A stretch of 64,000 bases of DNA, taken from positions 6,260,001-6,324,000 of the forward strand of contig JAFCIZ010000001.1 in NCBI GenBank assembly GCA_017871115.1, given 5' to 3'. A program made the position numbers and the translations under genes. This DNA is from Cunninghamella blakesleeana (Eukaryota > Mucoromycota > Mucoromycetes > Mucorales > Cunninghamellaceae). Of this stretch, positions 1 through 11,207 are shown piece by piece. Below the pieces are notes generated by a model that did no database searches, had not been told where the DNA came from, and worked only from the letters and a program-made list of their open reading frames with translations. Position 1 is the stretch's first letter. Every line of letters begins with the position of its first letter.

Positions 1-598
1 AAAAACGTTCATGCTAAGCTTTCAAGGTAATAAGAATAAGAATAATAAAAATATGGATCATAAAAAAAATTTAGGAGAGATAGAGAGAGGAGTTAGAAAA
101 TTAGGAAGTTTAAAAAAGTTTCTTTTTTCAGTGATTTCCGGGCGGCGTTTTAATCTTTTTTTAATTTTTTTTTTATCACGTAGAACAATTTCAGATGAAA
201 ATTTTGAATATCTTTCAAACTGTCCATCTATTTTAAGAATACCATCACTTGATAATGCTGTAATTGTTCACGGAGGATTAGATCCTGCTGTCAAGGATCT
301 AGTACAACAACAACCAGTGAATGTGATGACAATGAGACATATTGATGATAATGGAGATCCTACTGAAGAAAAAAAAATTGGCCAACCCTGGGCAGATATA
401 TGGAATGAAGCACAAAAAAAGAGCGAAACTCCTATGACTGTTTATTATGGTCACGATGCTCACCTTGGACTTAATATTAAACAATATTCTTTTGGTCTTG
501 ATAGTGGATGCGTTTATGGTAGAAAATTATCAACCATTGAAATGCGTACGAAAAAAGTATACCAAGTTCCATGTGCCGAACATGTTGCTGATGATTAG
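1..598 (+). CDS. Ppn2-like metallophosphatase (3' end, partial)
   Basis: C-terminal part of a calcineurin-like (PPP family) metallophosphoesterase whose 5' part lies outside the window. The last two exons are about 1..26 and 195..598. The junction G|AT restores an Asp and joins the frame ending MLSFQ to ENFEYLSNC. Visible motifs are VHGGLDP (a His of the metal site), YGHDAHLGL (second His region) and GLDSGCVYG, which together fit fungal Ppn2, the vacuolar zinc-dependent endopolyphosphatase, better than PP1/PP2A or ApaH itself. If that is right, it cleaves inorganic polyphosphate chains internally, in the vacuole; the membrane anchor expected at the N-terminus cannot be checked here. The reading frame continues through the intron without a stop from position 11, but that segment is low complexity and is better read as intron with acceptor TTTCAG at 189-194. 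The family is fairly sure; the exact subfamily is inference. Confidence 0.68.
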   Translation, partial: KTFMLSFQGNKNKNNKNMDHKKNLGEIERGVRKLGSLKKFLFSVISGRRFNLFLIFFLSRRTISDENFEYLSNCPSILRIPSLDNAVIVHGGLDPAVKDLVQQQPVNVMTMRHIDDNGDPTEEKKIGQPWADIWNEAQKKSETPMTVYYGHDAHLGLNIKQYSFGLDSGCVYGRKLSTIEMRTKKVYQVPCAEHVADD

Positions 599-1253
599 TT
601 TTTTTAAATAATAATAACAATAATAATATTAATAAAATAATATTCTTTTTCTCAACACAAAAAAAAATTTTATACATATAAATTATACATTGTAATTGTT
701 TATAGTATTTTTTTTATTATTTCATTTTCATTAATAATTATTTTTAAAAAATAAATAAAAAATATCAGATTTCGTCGGCCCAAAACTCGATTATATGAAC
801 TGAATCATCATTCAAGCATTGGTTCTTTAAAGAAACCTCCGTATGTATCTAGTGTGCGATGAAATCCTATAAAGGATTTCTGGCAATGTAGAAGCTCTTG
901 TCGAATAAACGACTAACTTACATCGTGGCATGCACTCGTAAAAATTGATTCAAAGAAGAAAAATGGGGCATCCCCGTTCTTTCTCTCTTTTTATATTTTT
1001 TTTGTTAAAAACCCTGTCACAAATTAAATTTTTTTTCCATCTTACGAAACACTTAATTTTTTTTTAAAACGGAGCCTTCTAAATAAGGTTATACATATCA
1101 TCATTTTTTATGTTTTTTATTATTAAAAAATAAGTATACTATATACCAAGTTTGTTAAATGTGCGTATGAATAAAAAAAATATAATTAATGAAATAGTAG
1201 GTTATATATAATGTAGTAAAAATAAAATAAACAAAGTTGGTTGGTTGAAGCAT
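599..1253. other. Intergenic region with a GC-richer island
   Basis: Mostly A/T homopolymer-rich spacer between the phosphatase (+) and the penta-EF-hand gene (-), which converge here, so both 3' UTRs must lie in it. The exception is about 770-1000, clearly richer in G and C, which holds the transposase remnant described separately. Confidence 0.6.
770..1000 (+). pseudogene. Decayed Tc1/mariner-type transposase fragment
   Basis: One frame from about 775 reads a coding-like stretch containing HHSSIGSLKKPPYVSS, then a stop, then NPIKDFW, and after another stop an Arg-Ile-Asn-Asp/Leu-Thr stretch. In Tc1/mariner DDE transposases the C-terminal catalytic block has the form PPYSPxLNPIExFW, followed by a basic segment and then an N-x-L-T-like motif. 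The order and spacing match, but the acidic residue after NPI is Lys here, and two in-frame stops (near 869 and 929) break the frame. No terminal inverted repeats or TA duplications could be identified, so ends are approximate. The segment can also fold into short hairpins, but the protein explanation is better. It is a dead fragment only. Confidence 0.5.
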
Positions 1254-2702
1254 CTATGCCTTTTGACGAATAACAAGTTCCAAAAACTAGTTTTTTTTAA
1301 AAAAATAATAAAAAAATCACATTTAATCATATATCAATCATATTTTTATGATTTTTCTTCAATTTTTTATTTCTTACTTGTTCATAGTTAATATTAATCC
1401 ATCCATCACCATCAGTATCAAAAGCTCTAAATGAATCGGTTAAGGTTTTAACAGTAACGCAGGCTTGTACAAAGTTATCAAATGTCACATCACCATGTCC
1501 TTTTTGTTCACCATGACCTTAATAAGATTAGTTAAAAATTGGTTACAAAAAATCAATCACACACCCCACACACACAGATGAATCCACACTTTATTTATTT
1601 CATGTATATATCTATTGTATATCTTTTTTATATATTTATATATGTGTATATTTTAATCATTTATATTACCGTATTTATCGAATTTTTGGATCAATACACC
1701 AATGAATCTATCAGAAAGGTTATAACCAAATGTCCGTAAAGCATTCTTCATTTCATTACGATCGATAGAACCTGAACCATCCACATCAAAGGTTTGGAAG
1801 CATCGTTTCCAATCTTCAATGTATTTCCATAAACCAGCAAATTCTTGGAAGTCAATAGTACCAGTGTTATCTATATAAAACAAGTTATAAAAAATCGGAG
1901 TAAGTATTTTAGTACGATGATGATGATTATAAAAAAAAATACGTAGCCAGTAGTGGTAGTCAATTTTTCTTTTTTCTTCTCCCCCCCAAAAAAAATAATA
2001 TTTTGATCCCCTTAACTTTCACACACACACACACACACATACACAGACATAAACATATACTCTAATACACGTATGCATTTGTTATTGTTTAATATATATA
2101 TATATATATATATATTTATAACGTTATTTTTTTTAAAACCAACAATTGAAAAATAAGCTTTTTTAAAAAATAAAATAAAAAACTTACCAGTATCAAACAT
2201 GTTTACCATAGTACGTACAGTTTCAATATTGAAAGGACTCCAGTCACCATTAACTAAGGCCCGTTGAAGTTCATCTACAGTTAATTGACCAGAGCGATCA
2301 GTATCTACAGCGATAAACCAAGCATACAATTGGTCATTTTGAGCGCCTCCAGGTCTTTGAGGTGGTGGTGGTGCTTGGCCTAAAAAAATATACATTATAG
2401 TTTTTTGAAATTATATAAAAAAAAAGTATATATATTTAGTTTAAATTCCTTTTCTCTTTTTAATAGAAACGTTTGTCTATTTCTTTTTTAGTTTCTTTTT
2501 CTTTTTTACCTTGAGGAGGAGGAGGACGACCATAGTTATTTTGGGTATGAGGTGAATATGGAGCTTGCTGTTGTTGGTGGCCGTATTGTTGTTGATGTCC
2601 GTATTGTTGTTGACCATATTGTTGTGGGGGTTGACCATATTGTTGCTGGCCGCCATAAGCTTGCTGTTGACTAGGATGAGGAGAACCGTAGTTATAAGAC
2701 AT
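1254..2702 (-). CDS. Penta-EF-hand calcium-binding protein (PEF1/ALG-2-like)
   Basis: Five coding exons on the minus strand: 2510..2702, 2188..2379, 1670..1870, 1378..1517 (or 1378..1499) and 1254..1286; the product is 252 or 246 residues. The first about 85 residues are a Gln/Gly/Tyr/Pro-rich tail (repeats of QQQYGH), typical of Pef1/peflin-type PEF proteins. Then come the EF-hands: VDTDRSGQLTVDEL, MFDTDNTGTIDFQEF, FDVDGSGSIDRNEM, a fourth around FDKYG, and FDTDGDGWININYEQF. The fifth, C-terminal hand is the dimerisation hand of this family. PEF proteins act as Ca2+-dependent adaptors at membranes and in polarised growth. The loop of hand 4 depends on which of two tandem acceptors is used (see findings). 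The start codon follows a purine-rich + strand tract and no in-frame upstream ATG is better. Family assignment is firm. Confidence 0.88.
2020..2115. repeat. Intronic (CA)n and (TA)n microsatellites
   Basis: About ten CA units at 2020-2039 and about twelve TA units at 2092-2115, both inside the second coding-region intron boundary area of the PEF gene. Simple sequence, no coding potential. Confidence 0.9.
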
Positions 2703-3319
2703 TATAAATTATATATATGTAAGATAAGAAAAAAAAAACAAGATGTAAAAGAAAATAAAAAGGAAGAAAGGAAAAAATAAAAGCGAAAAAATAAAAATAT
2801 GAACGACTGAGAAATAAAAATAAAAAAAACGCAACCATGTGCCACCAATTTTTTCTTTTAACCAATTAAACTCCATAATTTTTTTTATTTCCAAAAATAG
2901 CTCCCATAGTTAAAAAAAATAAAAAAGGTATAACTTTTGTATGATTTATAAAACATCATCATTTCATAAATAAATAATGTTTCCGGAAAAATAAAATAAA
3001 AAGGTTACCAAAATTAAACTTTTCTTGCCGAAAATTCAATTTTTTGAAATGAAAAATAACAAAAAATAGTGATGATAACAAACTTTTATTGCTAAATGAG
3101 TATGTTTTTTTTATACACTAAATTTAAAGTTTAATCTCTATATTTTTTTTGTCAAAAGTATAAAAGAATATGCATTTTTTTACGTAACCATGATTGATAT
3201 CACGTAGTAAAAAAAAAAAATTTAAAAAATTAAAATATATATATTTATATTATTTACTATTAAAATATATATCATGCCAAGATTATAATTCAATAACAGA
3301 TTTATAGTTTTATTTATTA
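2703..3319. other. Intergenic spacer between two minus-strand genes
   Basis: Holds the PEF promoter: on the minus strand the bases just upstream of its ATG (2720-2800) are pyrimidine-rich. Left of the PRP31 stop the sequence is A/T runs only; no other gene or RNA was seen. Confidence 0.6.
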
Positions 3320-5408
3320 TTATTTTCTAACAATAGAGAATGCACCATCACCAAAGTATTTCTCATTGGCTTTTTTAACACGCTCCGCAGCGGCTGTAGG
3401 ATCAATAAGTTCAATTCCTTGTACTGGTGTAAATGACAATGACGATGCCAAGCCTGATGTTTGAATCCCGGATGAATTATTAAATGATTTAAGTTTTGGT
3501 GCTTTAACTAGAAATAATAATAAAATAAAATAATGTGAATGGGTAAATATGAATTTATTAGTACACAGAGAATTTTAAAATATTATATACGCAAAAAATA
3601 AAAAATAAAAAAATAATTATCATCATACCTTTTGTTCTTTGATCAATTTGAGAAGCTCTGATTTTACCAAGCTGTTTAGCAGCCATACCGAGACCTTCAG
3701 TTTCATCACCGTAACCTACTTCTACTTCAGCCTCACCAAATGTCATTCTATTTCTAGCAGCACGTAATTCAGTCATTGCATACGCTTCTTTTTGTCGTCG
3801 TACTCTAAATTTTGTAAATATAAACAAGTAAAAATTATTAATAATATTGATCATCTGTTCCCTTTTTCTTTTTTTAAAAAAATAAATAAATCATTATAAC
3901 CACCATTATTCTATTATCCGTTTATAATTTACCTTTTACCACCTCTTCGCTTCTTTGGCCCTTCATCTGGTACAGGTAAAGCTTTGATATTTTTAGTTGG
4001 TGGAGGTTCTTGAAGTTTTTCTAATTTTTGATCTATATCTTCTCTCATTTTTTTGCCAAGCTCCCCTATAAATGATAAATAATGAATAATTATCTATTAA
4101 TATCATTATTATTATTATTATTATAATTATTATTAGATTTTTATCGATTGTTTATTTTATTCCTTCTTTTCCTTCTTTTCTATTATTTTTATTACCATTT
4201 GGTGATTCTCGACTAAAATCCACTCTTCCAGCCAAAGCTGCTTTACCAGCTATGATTTTAGTTGCCTTACGCCTTAAATCTTGAGGTATAGCCAGTACTA
4301 AAGGAGATTGAGCAATAAACCCGCCACCATGAGGGTTTGCAGTAACAACGGAAAACCCAACTGATGTTTTACGATTATTTCCAAGTACTTGAACATTACA
4401 TCCAGGAATTTTACAAAACTCTTTTAACCCTCCAGCTGCTGAAAGTAATTGTGCTGCCGTAGCACTGCCTACAACATGTGATAAATTGGGTGCAATGATT
4501 GTCATTCTTGATGCTACATAGTTGATGATTTTTCTTCTAGCATCATCTAATGCTAAAGCCATATCGCAAGCTTCTGAAGTTCGTTCCCATTCCTCTTCTT
4601 TTAATGGTTTTCCCGCTGTAGTTGTTGCTGTCACAGTTACTACCATGATTGTTGCTGAAGGTAGGATGGAGCGTAAATCTATATTTGTAATATCCATTTC
4701 ATTTCCAATCTTTTTTACTGTTCGTGCATAGTCTAATACATTTAATACCAATGATTCTAATTCAGGAAATTTGGGGGCATAATGATCACGTATATACTAA
4801 TATAAAAGAAGAAAGAAAAAAATGAAGGCACAATAATATTAGATAATTAGTATATAATCTACCCTTGGTTTTTTAAAAAATAAATATATAAATTAATAAT
4901 CCTTTTCATTCTTTGTAATTTACCTTATGTACTGTTTGAAGTTCATTATCTATTTCTGTTGTCATGCTATTAGCTAAAATAATCAATCTATATTCTTCAT
5001 CATCTTCAGAGGAACCAGTTATTCTTGTAGCTGAATTTTTATCTTGTGATTCAAAGTAATCAATTTTCTAATATATAAAATAAAAATAAAATAGCTATTT
5101 AGTATTTGATATTCTAATTTTGTTTGTTATTTTTTTTTTCATTATTTCCTTACCTTTAAAACATCTTGAGCTTGTTTACTATATAAAAATTTGGCTACTT
5201 TTCTAATACCATTATTATCATTTCCTTTTGATTCAGTAGAAGAGAGTTGATTGTTATTATTATTAGTATTATTCTGTTGAGATTCTTCATGATTTACTTC
5301 CATATCTTCGATTTCATTTTCATTTACTTCTTCAATATCTGACGTTTGCTCATCACCAGAATCTGAAAAATCAAGATCAGCTGCTAATTCATCAGCAAGT
5401 GAAGACAT
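3320..5408 (-). CDS. PRP31: U4/U6 snRNP component Prp31
   Basis: Splicing factor that bridges U4 snRNA/15.5K and U5 in the tri-snRNP. Exons on the minus strand lie at about 5153-5408 (start, acidic N-terminus [12 protein letters not shown]), 4927-5068, 4152-4798, 3932-4063, 3627-3806 and 3320-3510. The NOSIC/Nop core is recognisable: [17 protein letters not shown], then [30 protein letters not shown] and [17 protein letters not shown], which is the coiled-coil/Nop RNP-binding domain of the Prp31/Nop56/Nop58 family. The tail with [23 protein letters not shown] and a C-terminus ending near [11 protein letters not shown] is specific to Prp31 rather than Nop56/58. Overall length of roughly 490 residues fits. 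It is divergently arranged with the PH-domain gene starting at 5738, sharing 329 bases of promoter. High confidence in the family. Confidence 0.93.
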
Positions 5409-5737
5409 TATTATTATTTTTTAAATTAAGTGGTATAAAGGATATCTAAATAATAATCAAAAAAGCAATGAGAGAAAAGAGAAAGAAAAGAAAGAGCGAA
5501 AAAAAAAAAAAAAAAAAAAAAAAGTGAGGGTTTAAAAAAATTTCATTTTTTTGGCCAATGATTTCCTGCAAAAAAACTTCTCTACTAAAAAATTAAATCG
5601 CATTTTTTTCTAAAACACAAAAATTCCGTTACCTTTCTTTTTTTCTTTTTCTTTCACCTTCTTTTCCCTCTTTCTCTTTCCCTTTTATTATTAGCATTAT
5701 TATTGTTTTTTAGTCTTACTATTATTATTTATTAGAA
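5409..5737. promoter_or_regulatory. Shared divergent promoter, PRP31 and Spo71-like gene
   Basis: The only sequence between two divergent starts. It has a purine-rich + strand block at 5460-5523 (pyrimidine-rich for PRP31) and a strong C/T tract at 5631-5696 for the plus-strand gene. No convincing TATA box was seen. Confidence 0.45.
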
Positions 5738-6263
5738 ATGGAACATGTTTCTATTGATAGAATTAATTGCTCATATCGTATATTAATTGGCCCTTTGGAT
5801 GATAAAGCGCCAGCACCATTCCCAGTTCCAACTGTTGAAACTTCTTCGACAAGCTCTTATCAATCTTCTAACCTAACAACATCTACTACTACTGTTAAAA
5901 ATAATTTACCAAGGTAAGGTATATTTTTTATTTATAATTATATTTTATTTTCTATTTATCTTTATTATTAATTCGTTTTAATAAACCTATTGTCATTATT
6001 TATTATGTGTAGTTCCAACAACGAAACACCTAATAACAGTGATAACAATAATGAACCCAATAGTACTACTACCTCAAAGACAAACGGTAATCATTCACAA
6101 CATAATGAAGATTTAGACAACAACAGTAACGAAAATAATTCCGTCTGCTCTTTAGATTCCACTCATACTATTAAATCAAACTCTTTACAACCATCTAAAA
6201 CAACAAATAATGCCACGATTCCAAAAATAACAATAAGTACCAGTAACATTGATACTGATACAG

Positions 6264-6298
<35 letters not shown>

Positions 6299-9222
6299 GG
6301 TAGTGATCATAAATTAAAATTAAAACAAAAAATAAAGCATAGATCATCAATCATAAAAAAAAAAGTTCATGATAATAGCAACAGCAACAATATAGATCCA
6401 CCACATGTAAAGCCAACAAAAACTTTACTATGGAGAAGCAGTGGGTTTGTATTTGTCCCACAATTATCAGATATTACCAATGTCCCTTCTACAAGAGGCA
6501 ATACAAATGAAAGTGCTGATAATGTGCTAAAACATGATGTGTTATTGTGTATGAAAATGGTTGGACACTTGAACGGAAGTATACCCAAGGCATATAAAGC
6601 CACTAGGGAAGCCCGAAATCTAAAACAAAAACAAGATTGGTGTCAGTTGGAAATTGTTTTAACAAATAGTATGTTATTATGCTATGATACTTCGGTAAAC
6701 TATAAATATATATATATGTTCAAAATAATATAATATATTAATTTTCATTAAATTATCTAATTATTATTATTATTTTACTTATATATATATAGCATTTATT
6801 ATGGCCAAAACGAAAGTTGAAATATAGAATTCCGTTACAATCACAAAACAAATCAGCATTATCACTCTACTTATTATCACCATTGGATTATACCTTTTGT
6901 TTACAACACTTATCAAAATCTGGAAAAGAATGTATCACTACGGTATTTCGTGCAAGGTCAATAACACTTTGCCAAGAATGGTATGTTGCTATCTATCAAC
7001 TACTTTCAAGCGATTCCAAAAAACCATTTCCACGCGAATGTGATGTCTTTATACCTACCACTAACCTTAGAGTTCAAATACCATTAGCAGCCGATTATAG
7101 CCAACAACAACAAAATAATTGTCATCATGATAACCGATATCGTATTACAAATGATCAAATAAAAGAAGCTATATTAGATCTCTTGGAAGATGATCCAGTA
7201 TGGAAGAGTTCACTCAAGGAACACAATTATAAATATGACCCGGATCGTAATAATGTAGTGTTATGTTGGACACATCATGATCGAACAGAATGGATTTATT
7301 GGAAAGATTCTATTACTGAAGATTTTCAAATTGATAAATTCATTTGTCCACAGAGTATTGAAAAGGTATAAAAAATAATATATGTATAAATAGAATATAC
7401 ACATTTATTATCGAAACAATAAGTAACTTAATAGTTACATGTATAAACACTCATATTACTATAAATAATTTTTAATAGACTCATCAACTAGAATTAAGAC
7501 ATATTCAACATACTCCACACAACGTTACGCTAAGTGAAGGCATGACATTAAGGGTAATTGTTACACATATTTTGAATATAAATACATCACTATGATTATA
7601 ATTTTATTTATGCTAAATATATTCTTTCCTTTCTTTCTTTATTTTTACAAAATAAATAAATAAATAATAGGAACCACCACCAGTGGAAGGATTTTTAAAT
7701 TTAATAACTGATTTTGAAGGTCATTATATTAAACCATCCAATACATGGACACAAAGGCGTTATTATTTCTCTACATTTGGATCCTATTTATTTTACACAC
7801 CTCAACATAAAATAGATCACCCTGATGAAAGTACATTTATGGACCCTAATCAAGTGAAAATACATAATTTAAATTATATAACCAATAGTGCAGATAGCCT
7901 CATGACAACCATCGTAACTCCTTTCCCATATGATAAGGTAGATCTTAGTGAAGATTGGCAGCATGCAGAATTACGACGTCGGATGAAATTAATGAAAAAT
8001 GCCTGTGGAATAATCAATTTGAATGATGTCTTATACGTTCAACGTGTATTTATGGATGATATACCCAAGGCAAAAGTCTATTCAAATAATAACTATGACT
8101 CAACCGAAAGTGGTAATTTAAGTTTATTAACGACATCAACTTCACCAATGGTAAGAAACTATGATACTTTTTATGATGGTTCAACAACTTCGTTAAATCA
8201 AAATCATTCATCTGGCTCAACACATCACCATAATCCTAGAACGGATCATCCATCGTGTATAGGAATATTTATGAAAAATGGAATTGTCTTGAAACTAAAT
8301 GTAAAATAAGCTAAAATTAAATATTTATTTTATTATATATATATTAATTATTTGAAATAACATCTAATTCATTTTTAATTATTGATTTTAGGCATTCTCA
8401 AATGAAACTTGTGAATACTGGGTAACATGTTTATCTAATTTAGTTGTTTATGCAAGAGCACGCCAAGAAGTTTATAAAGATGTACATAAATCTAACGAAT
8501 CAAATTCACCATTCAAGGAACCTCTAAACATTGAACATAAAGATCATGTAGATACCCGAGTATGGAGTTTCTGTATTTTTGATAAATGCCAAGATCTAGC
8601 TGTAAGTATACATTCACATATACACATAAATAGATAAAAGTAAATCAAATAATACAATCTAAAAAAAATTGCAATCATTAAGTTATATATGTATATATTT
8701 TTAATTTTGTATTATAATAAATAGAAATCTGGTATACTGTATATACGCTCTAGCAAACATCCTTTCAGCCAAAAGCAATTTATTTTAACAGCAGATGGAT
8801 GGATGCATTATTATAGAGTCTACAAACGATCAGAAACCAATGGGAAACCTATAAAGACCAGCATTTATGGAAAGAAAGGGTCAATTGATTTAGCCAATGC
8901 ATATGTTTATTCAGGCGTTGCAACAGCATTAGAAGGATCAAAGCGTAAACCAACACCAGATCGTCCACCAAGATTATTTCAAAATGGTGTTACTTCAAAT
9001 GATACAGATCAAGAATGTACATTTACTATTTGGATACCAAAACGGAAGCGTATGTTTTCATCTCGTCGACAACGAATTATTGTACATGGATATGAAAACA
9101 GAATGAACAGCAAGGGAATACGATGGGTATTTTTAGCTCCAAGTAGAAAAGAAAGGGATGAATGGGTCTTTTCAATTAATGTTATACATGAACAACTATT
9201 GCGTGAGGCTAGTAGATACTAA
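5738..9222 (+). CDS. PH-domain protein, Spo71/Mug56-like
   Basis: About seven exons (5738-5913, 6013-6694, 6793-7365, about 7480-7551, 7672-8305, 8392-8599, 8726-9222) encoding roughly 945 residues. The N-terminus is Asn/Thr/Ser-rich and disordered. From WRSSGFVFVPQ onward comes a conserved block (GHLNGSIPKAYKATREAR, then a PH-like segment DWCQLEIVLTNSMLLCYD), a middle PH-like region around EGFLNLITDF and WTQRRYYFSTFGSYLFY, and a C-terminal PH domain ending GIRWVFLAPSRKERDEWVFSI, with the conserved Trp of the last PH helix. The layout of several PH domains with this signature resembles the fungal sporulation proteins Spo71 (S. cerevisiae, prospore membrane growth) and Mug56 (S. pombe). Function in this fungus, possibly in spore wall or membrane formation, is inference. 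It is not an obvious GEF or kinase. Confidence 0.6.
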
Positions 9223-9238
9223 AATACTTTCTAAACTG

Positions 9239-9286
<48 letters not shown>

Positions 9287-10591
9287 ATATGGTTTGTTTT
9301 TGTAATTATTATTATTAATATTATTTTTTAAAAAAACCGAAGTAAATATTTTTTGATTAATGTAAAAAAATAAAAATAAAAAAATATATGATAGTTAATT
9401 TAAAACTATATACAAACGCTGTTATTCTCTAACCAATTTATATTGGATGATTGCATTATATATAAATACTTTATACTTAAATGTCTTTTTTTTTTTTTTA
9501 CTTAAACAATACAATTTTTTTAATCATGTCATTAAAAAACAGAAAATAATTGATAATTATTTGTTTATTTTAAAAATAAAAAAAATAATTTATTTAACAA
9601 TAATAAAAAGTAAATTATTAATATAATCCCACCAAGGGTTGCTAGACCATTATTGGAGTGATACATATAGTAGGAGTAAAATAGATAATAATATAAAGAT
9701 TCACTAGTAACAGAATATTCCATTACTATCACCCGTTGCGATTTGTTAAAGTCAACTTTAGAAAATGATCAGCTATAATAGGGAGTTGGCATAAAGGCTA
9801 AAAAAAGAGAAACCAGCATCCTGAGTGATAAAAGGATCAGTATCTTGAATAAAATTTAAAAATACCATTAACCAGAATAAAAAAAGGCTACCATCTCAAG
9901 TAACTAAAAGACTGCAATATACTATATACATATAAAATTATAAAAGTACTACTTGCAACAAAATAACTTTGTATAAAAAATATAGTTTGTTTGAAAAAAA
10001 AAATAAAACTCAAAATTATTTTTTTTATAAAAAATTGAAGCAGCATCACTCAACTTCTTGTTTTGTTTTACTTTTTAACCTACAATAATATAATCGTTTT
10101 TTAAACTACTAGTTGGGTGATGTGTATACATTATGTGGTATTTCCTTTTATAGGTACTGAAGTATCTCATAGTGTAGCGTAGTAAAAAATATGTCAATTT
10201 TAATTTTTAAATAAAAAGGGGGGGTGTATGTGGTATTATATCCAAATAAAAAAGAAAAAAAAACAAATATTAAGATTAATAAAAAAATGCAAGTCCATCA
10301 ATTTATTATTAAAAAAAAAGAAAAAAATCATGTTATATAATAAACTATAATTTATTTTATGAGTTGGAAAAAAAAAAAAAAAAAAAAAAAAAAGGACATA
10401 ATAAGACAAAAAATAAATAAGGAATATTAAGTTTGAATTACTTGTTAAAGCAACTCATCATCAATTTAATTAAATAAGTAATAAAGCATGTATATACAAA
10501 TACATAATTATATATTATAAAAAGAATGGAATGGATTAAAAAAAAAATAGAGAGAGAGGTTTACTTTTTTATCGATGTTAGTATTATCTTG
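9223..10591. other. Intergenic region with (TA)n and an unexplained island
   Basis: Between the convergent Spo71-like gene and the Ggamma gene. Begins with a 42-base TA array (9239-9280). Most is A/T-rich, but about 9630-9890 is richer in G/C and has a short minus-strand frame (see findings). A 22-base poly-A run sits near 10370-10392. No known gene was recognised. Confidence 0.5.
9239..9280. repeat. (TA)n array
   Basis: About 21 TA units just downstream of the stop codon of the Spo71-like gene, within its likely 3' UTR. Confidence 0.92.
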
Positions 10592-10903
10592 TTACATGAT
10601 GATACAAGTACCACAACCGGCTACTTGTTCTGCAAAAGGATCAGGATGTTTTGAACCCCATAAAGAAGGTATCATCATATCAGAATTTTCTCGGCAATAA
10701 TCAATTAAACTAGATAAAATAATAATATTGTTATTAATATATAGATATACAAATATATATATGATGATTGATTATTGATATGTATTTTACGATCTACTGG
10801 CTTCAGAAACTGGAATTCGTGGAATATCTAACTGTTCTTTAAGCCTTTCGTTTAAGTCTAATAATCTACGTAATTTAGCTTCTGATACTGATTGTCGAGC
10901 CAT
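10592..10903 (-). CDS. Heterotrimeric G-protein gamma subunit
   Basis: A 76-residue protein from two exons, 10791..10903 and 10592..10709 on the minus strand, joined in a Ser codon (AGA TC|T TTA). It starts MARQSVSEAKLRRLLDLNER, a short amphipathic helix like Gpg1/Ste18, then has the conserved RENSDMMIPSLWG and DPFAEQ motifs and ends GCGTCIIM. The last four residues form a CaaX box (CIIM), so the protein should be farnesylated or geranylgeranylated and held at the plasma membrane with Gbeta. The gene transmits pheromone, nutrient or light-type GPCR signals, as known for this family. Too short for ordinary ORF calling. A 50-base purine-rich tract at 10930-10985 marks the promoter. The motif set is diagnostic. 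Confidence 0.9.
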
Positions 10904-11207
10904 GTCGAGTTGTTTAATAGAGTTCAAAAAATGAAAATAGGAAGAAAATTAGAGGAAGAGAAGAAAAAGAAAAAGAGAAATTGAGAATTAAAAAAAAAAC
11001 TTTATTTATTATTATAATAGAAAGGGAGTAGAGGACCTTCACACACACACACATAAAAGTAACTTATTTCTAGTCGGTCATTATCTTTTTTTTTTTTTTT
11101 TAAAAAAAAGGAGCATCTTTTTTTAATAGGAGAAAATAAAATACGTAAAATAAAAAAATCCCCAAGAAAGCTTAACTTAACTTTAAAGTATATAGTGGTA
11201 CTATGAT
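10904..11207. promoter_or_regulatory. Gamma-subunit promoter / XPF 3' flank
   Basis: Minus-strand pyrimidine-rich stretch (purines on +, 10930-10985) just upstream of the gamma-subunit ATG, then a CA run (11041-11053) and a T-run/A-run junction (11086-11108). Left of it lies the gamma gene, right of it the XPF stop. Confidence 0.4.

Noticed and set aside
770..830. Possible C/D-box snoRNA on the minus strand (ATGATGA ... CTGA)
   Set aside because: The boxes lack a terminal stem, and the transposase-remnant reading of the other strand explains the region better.
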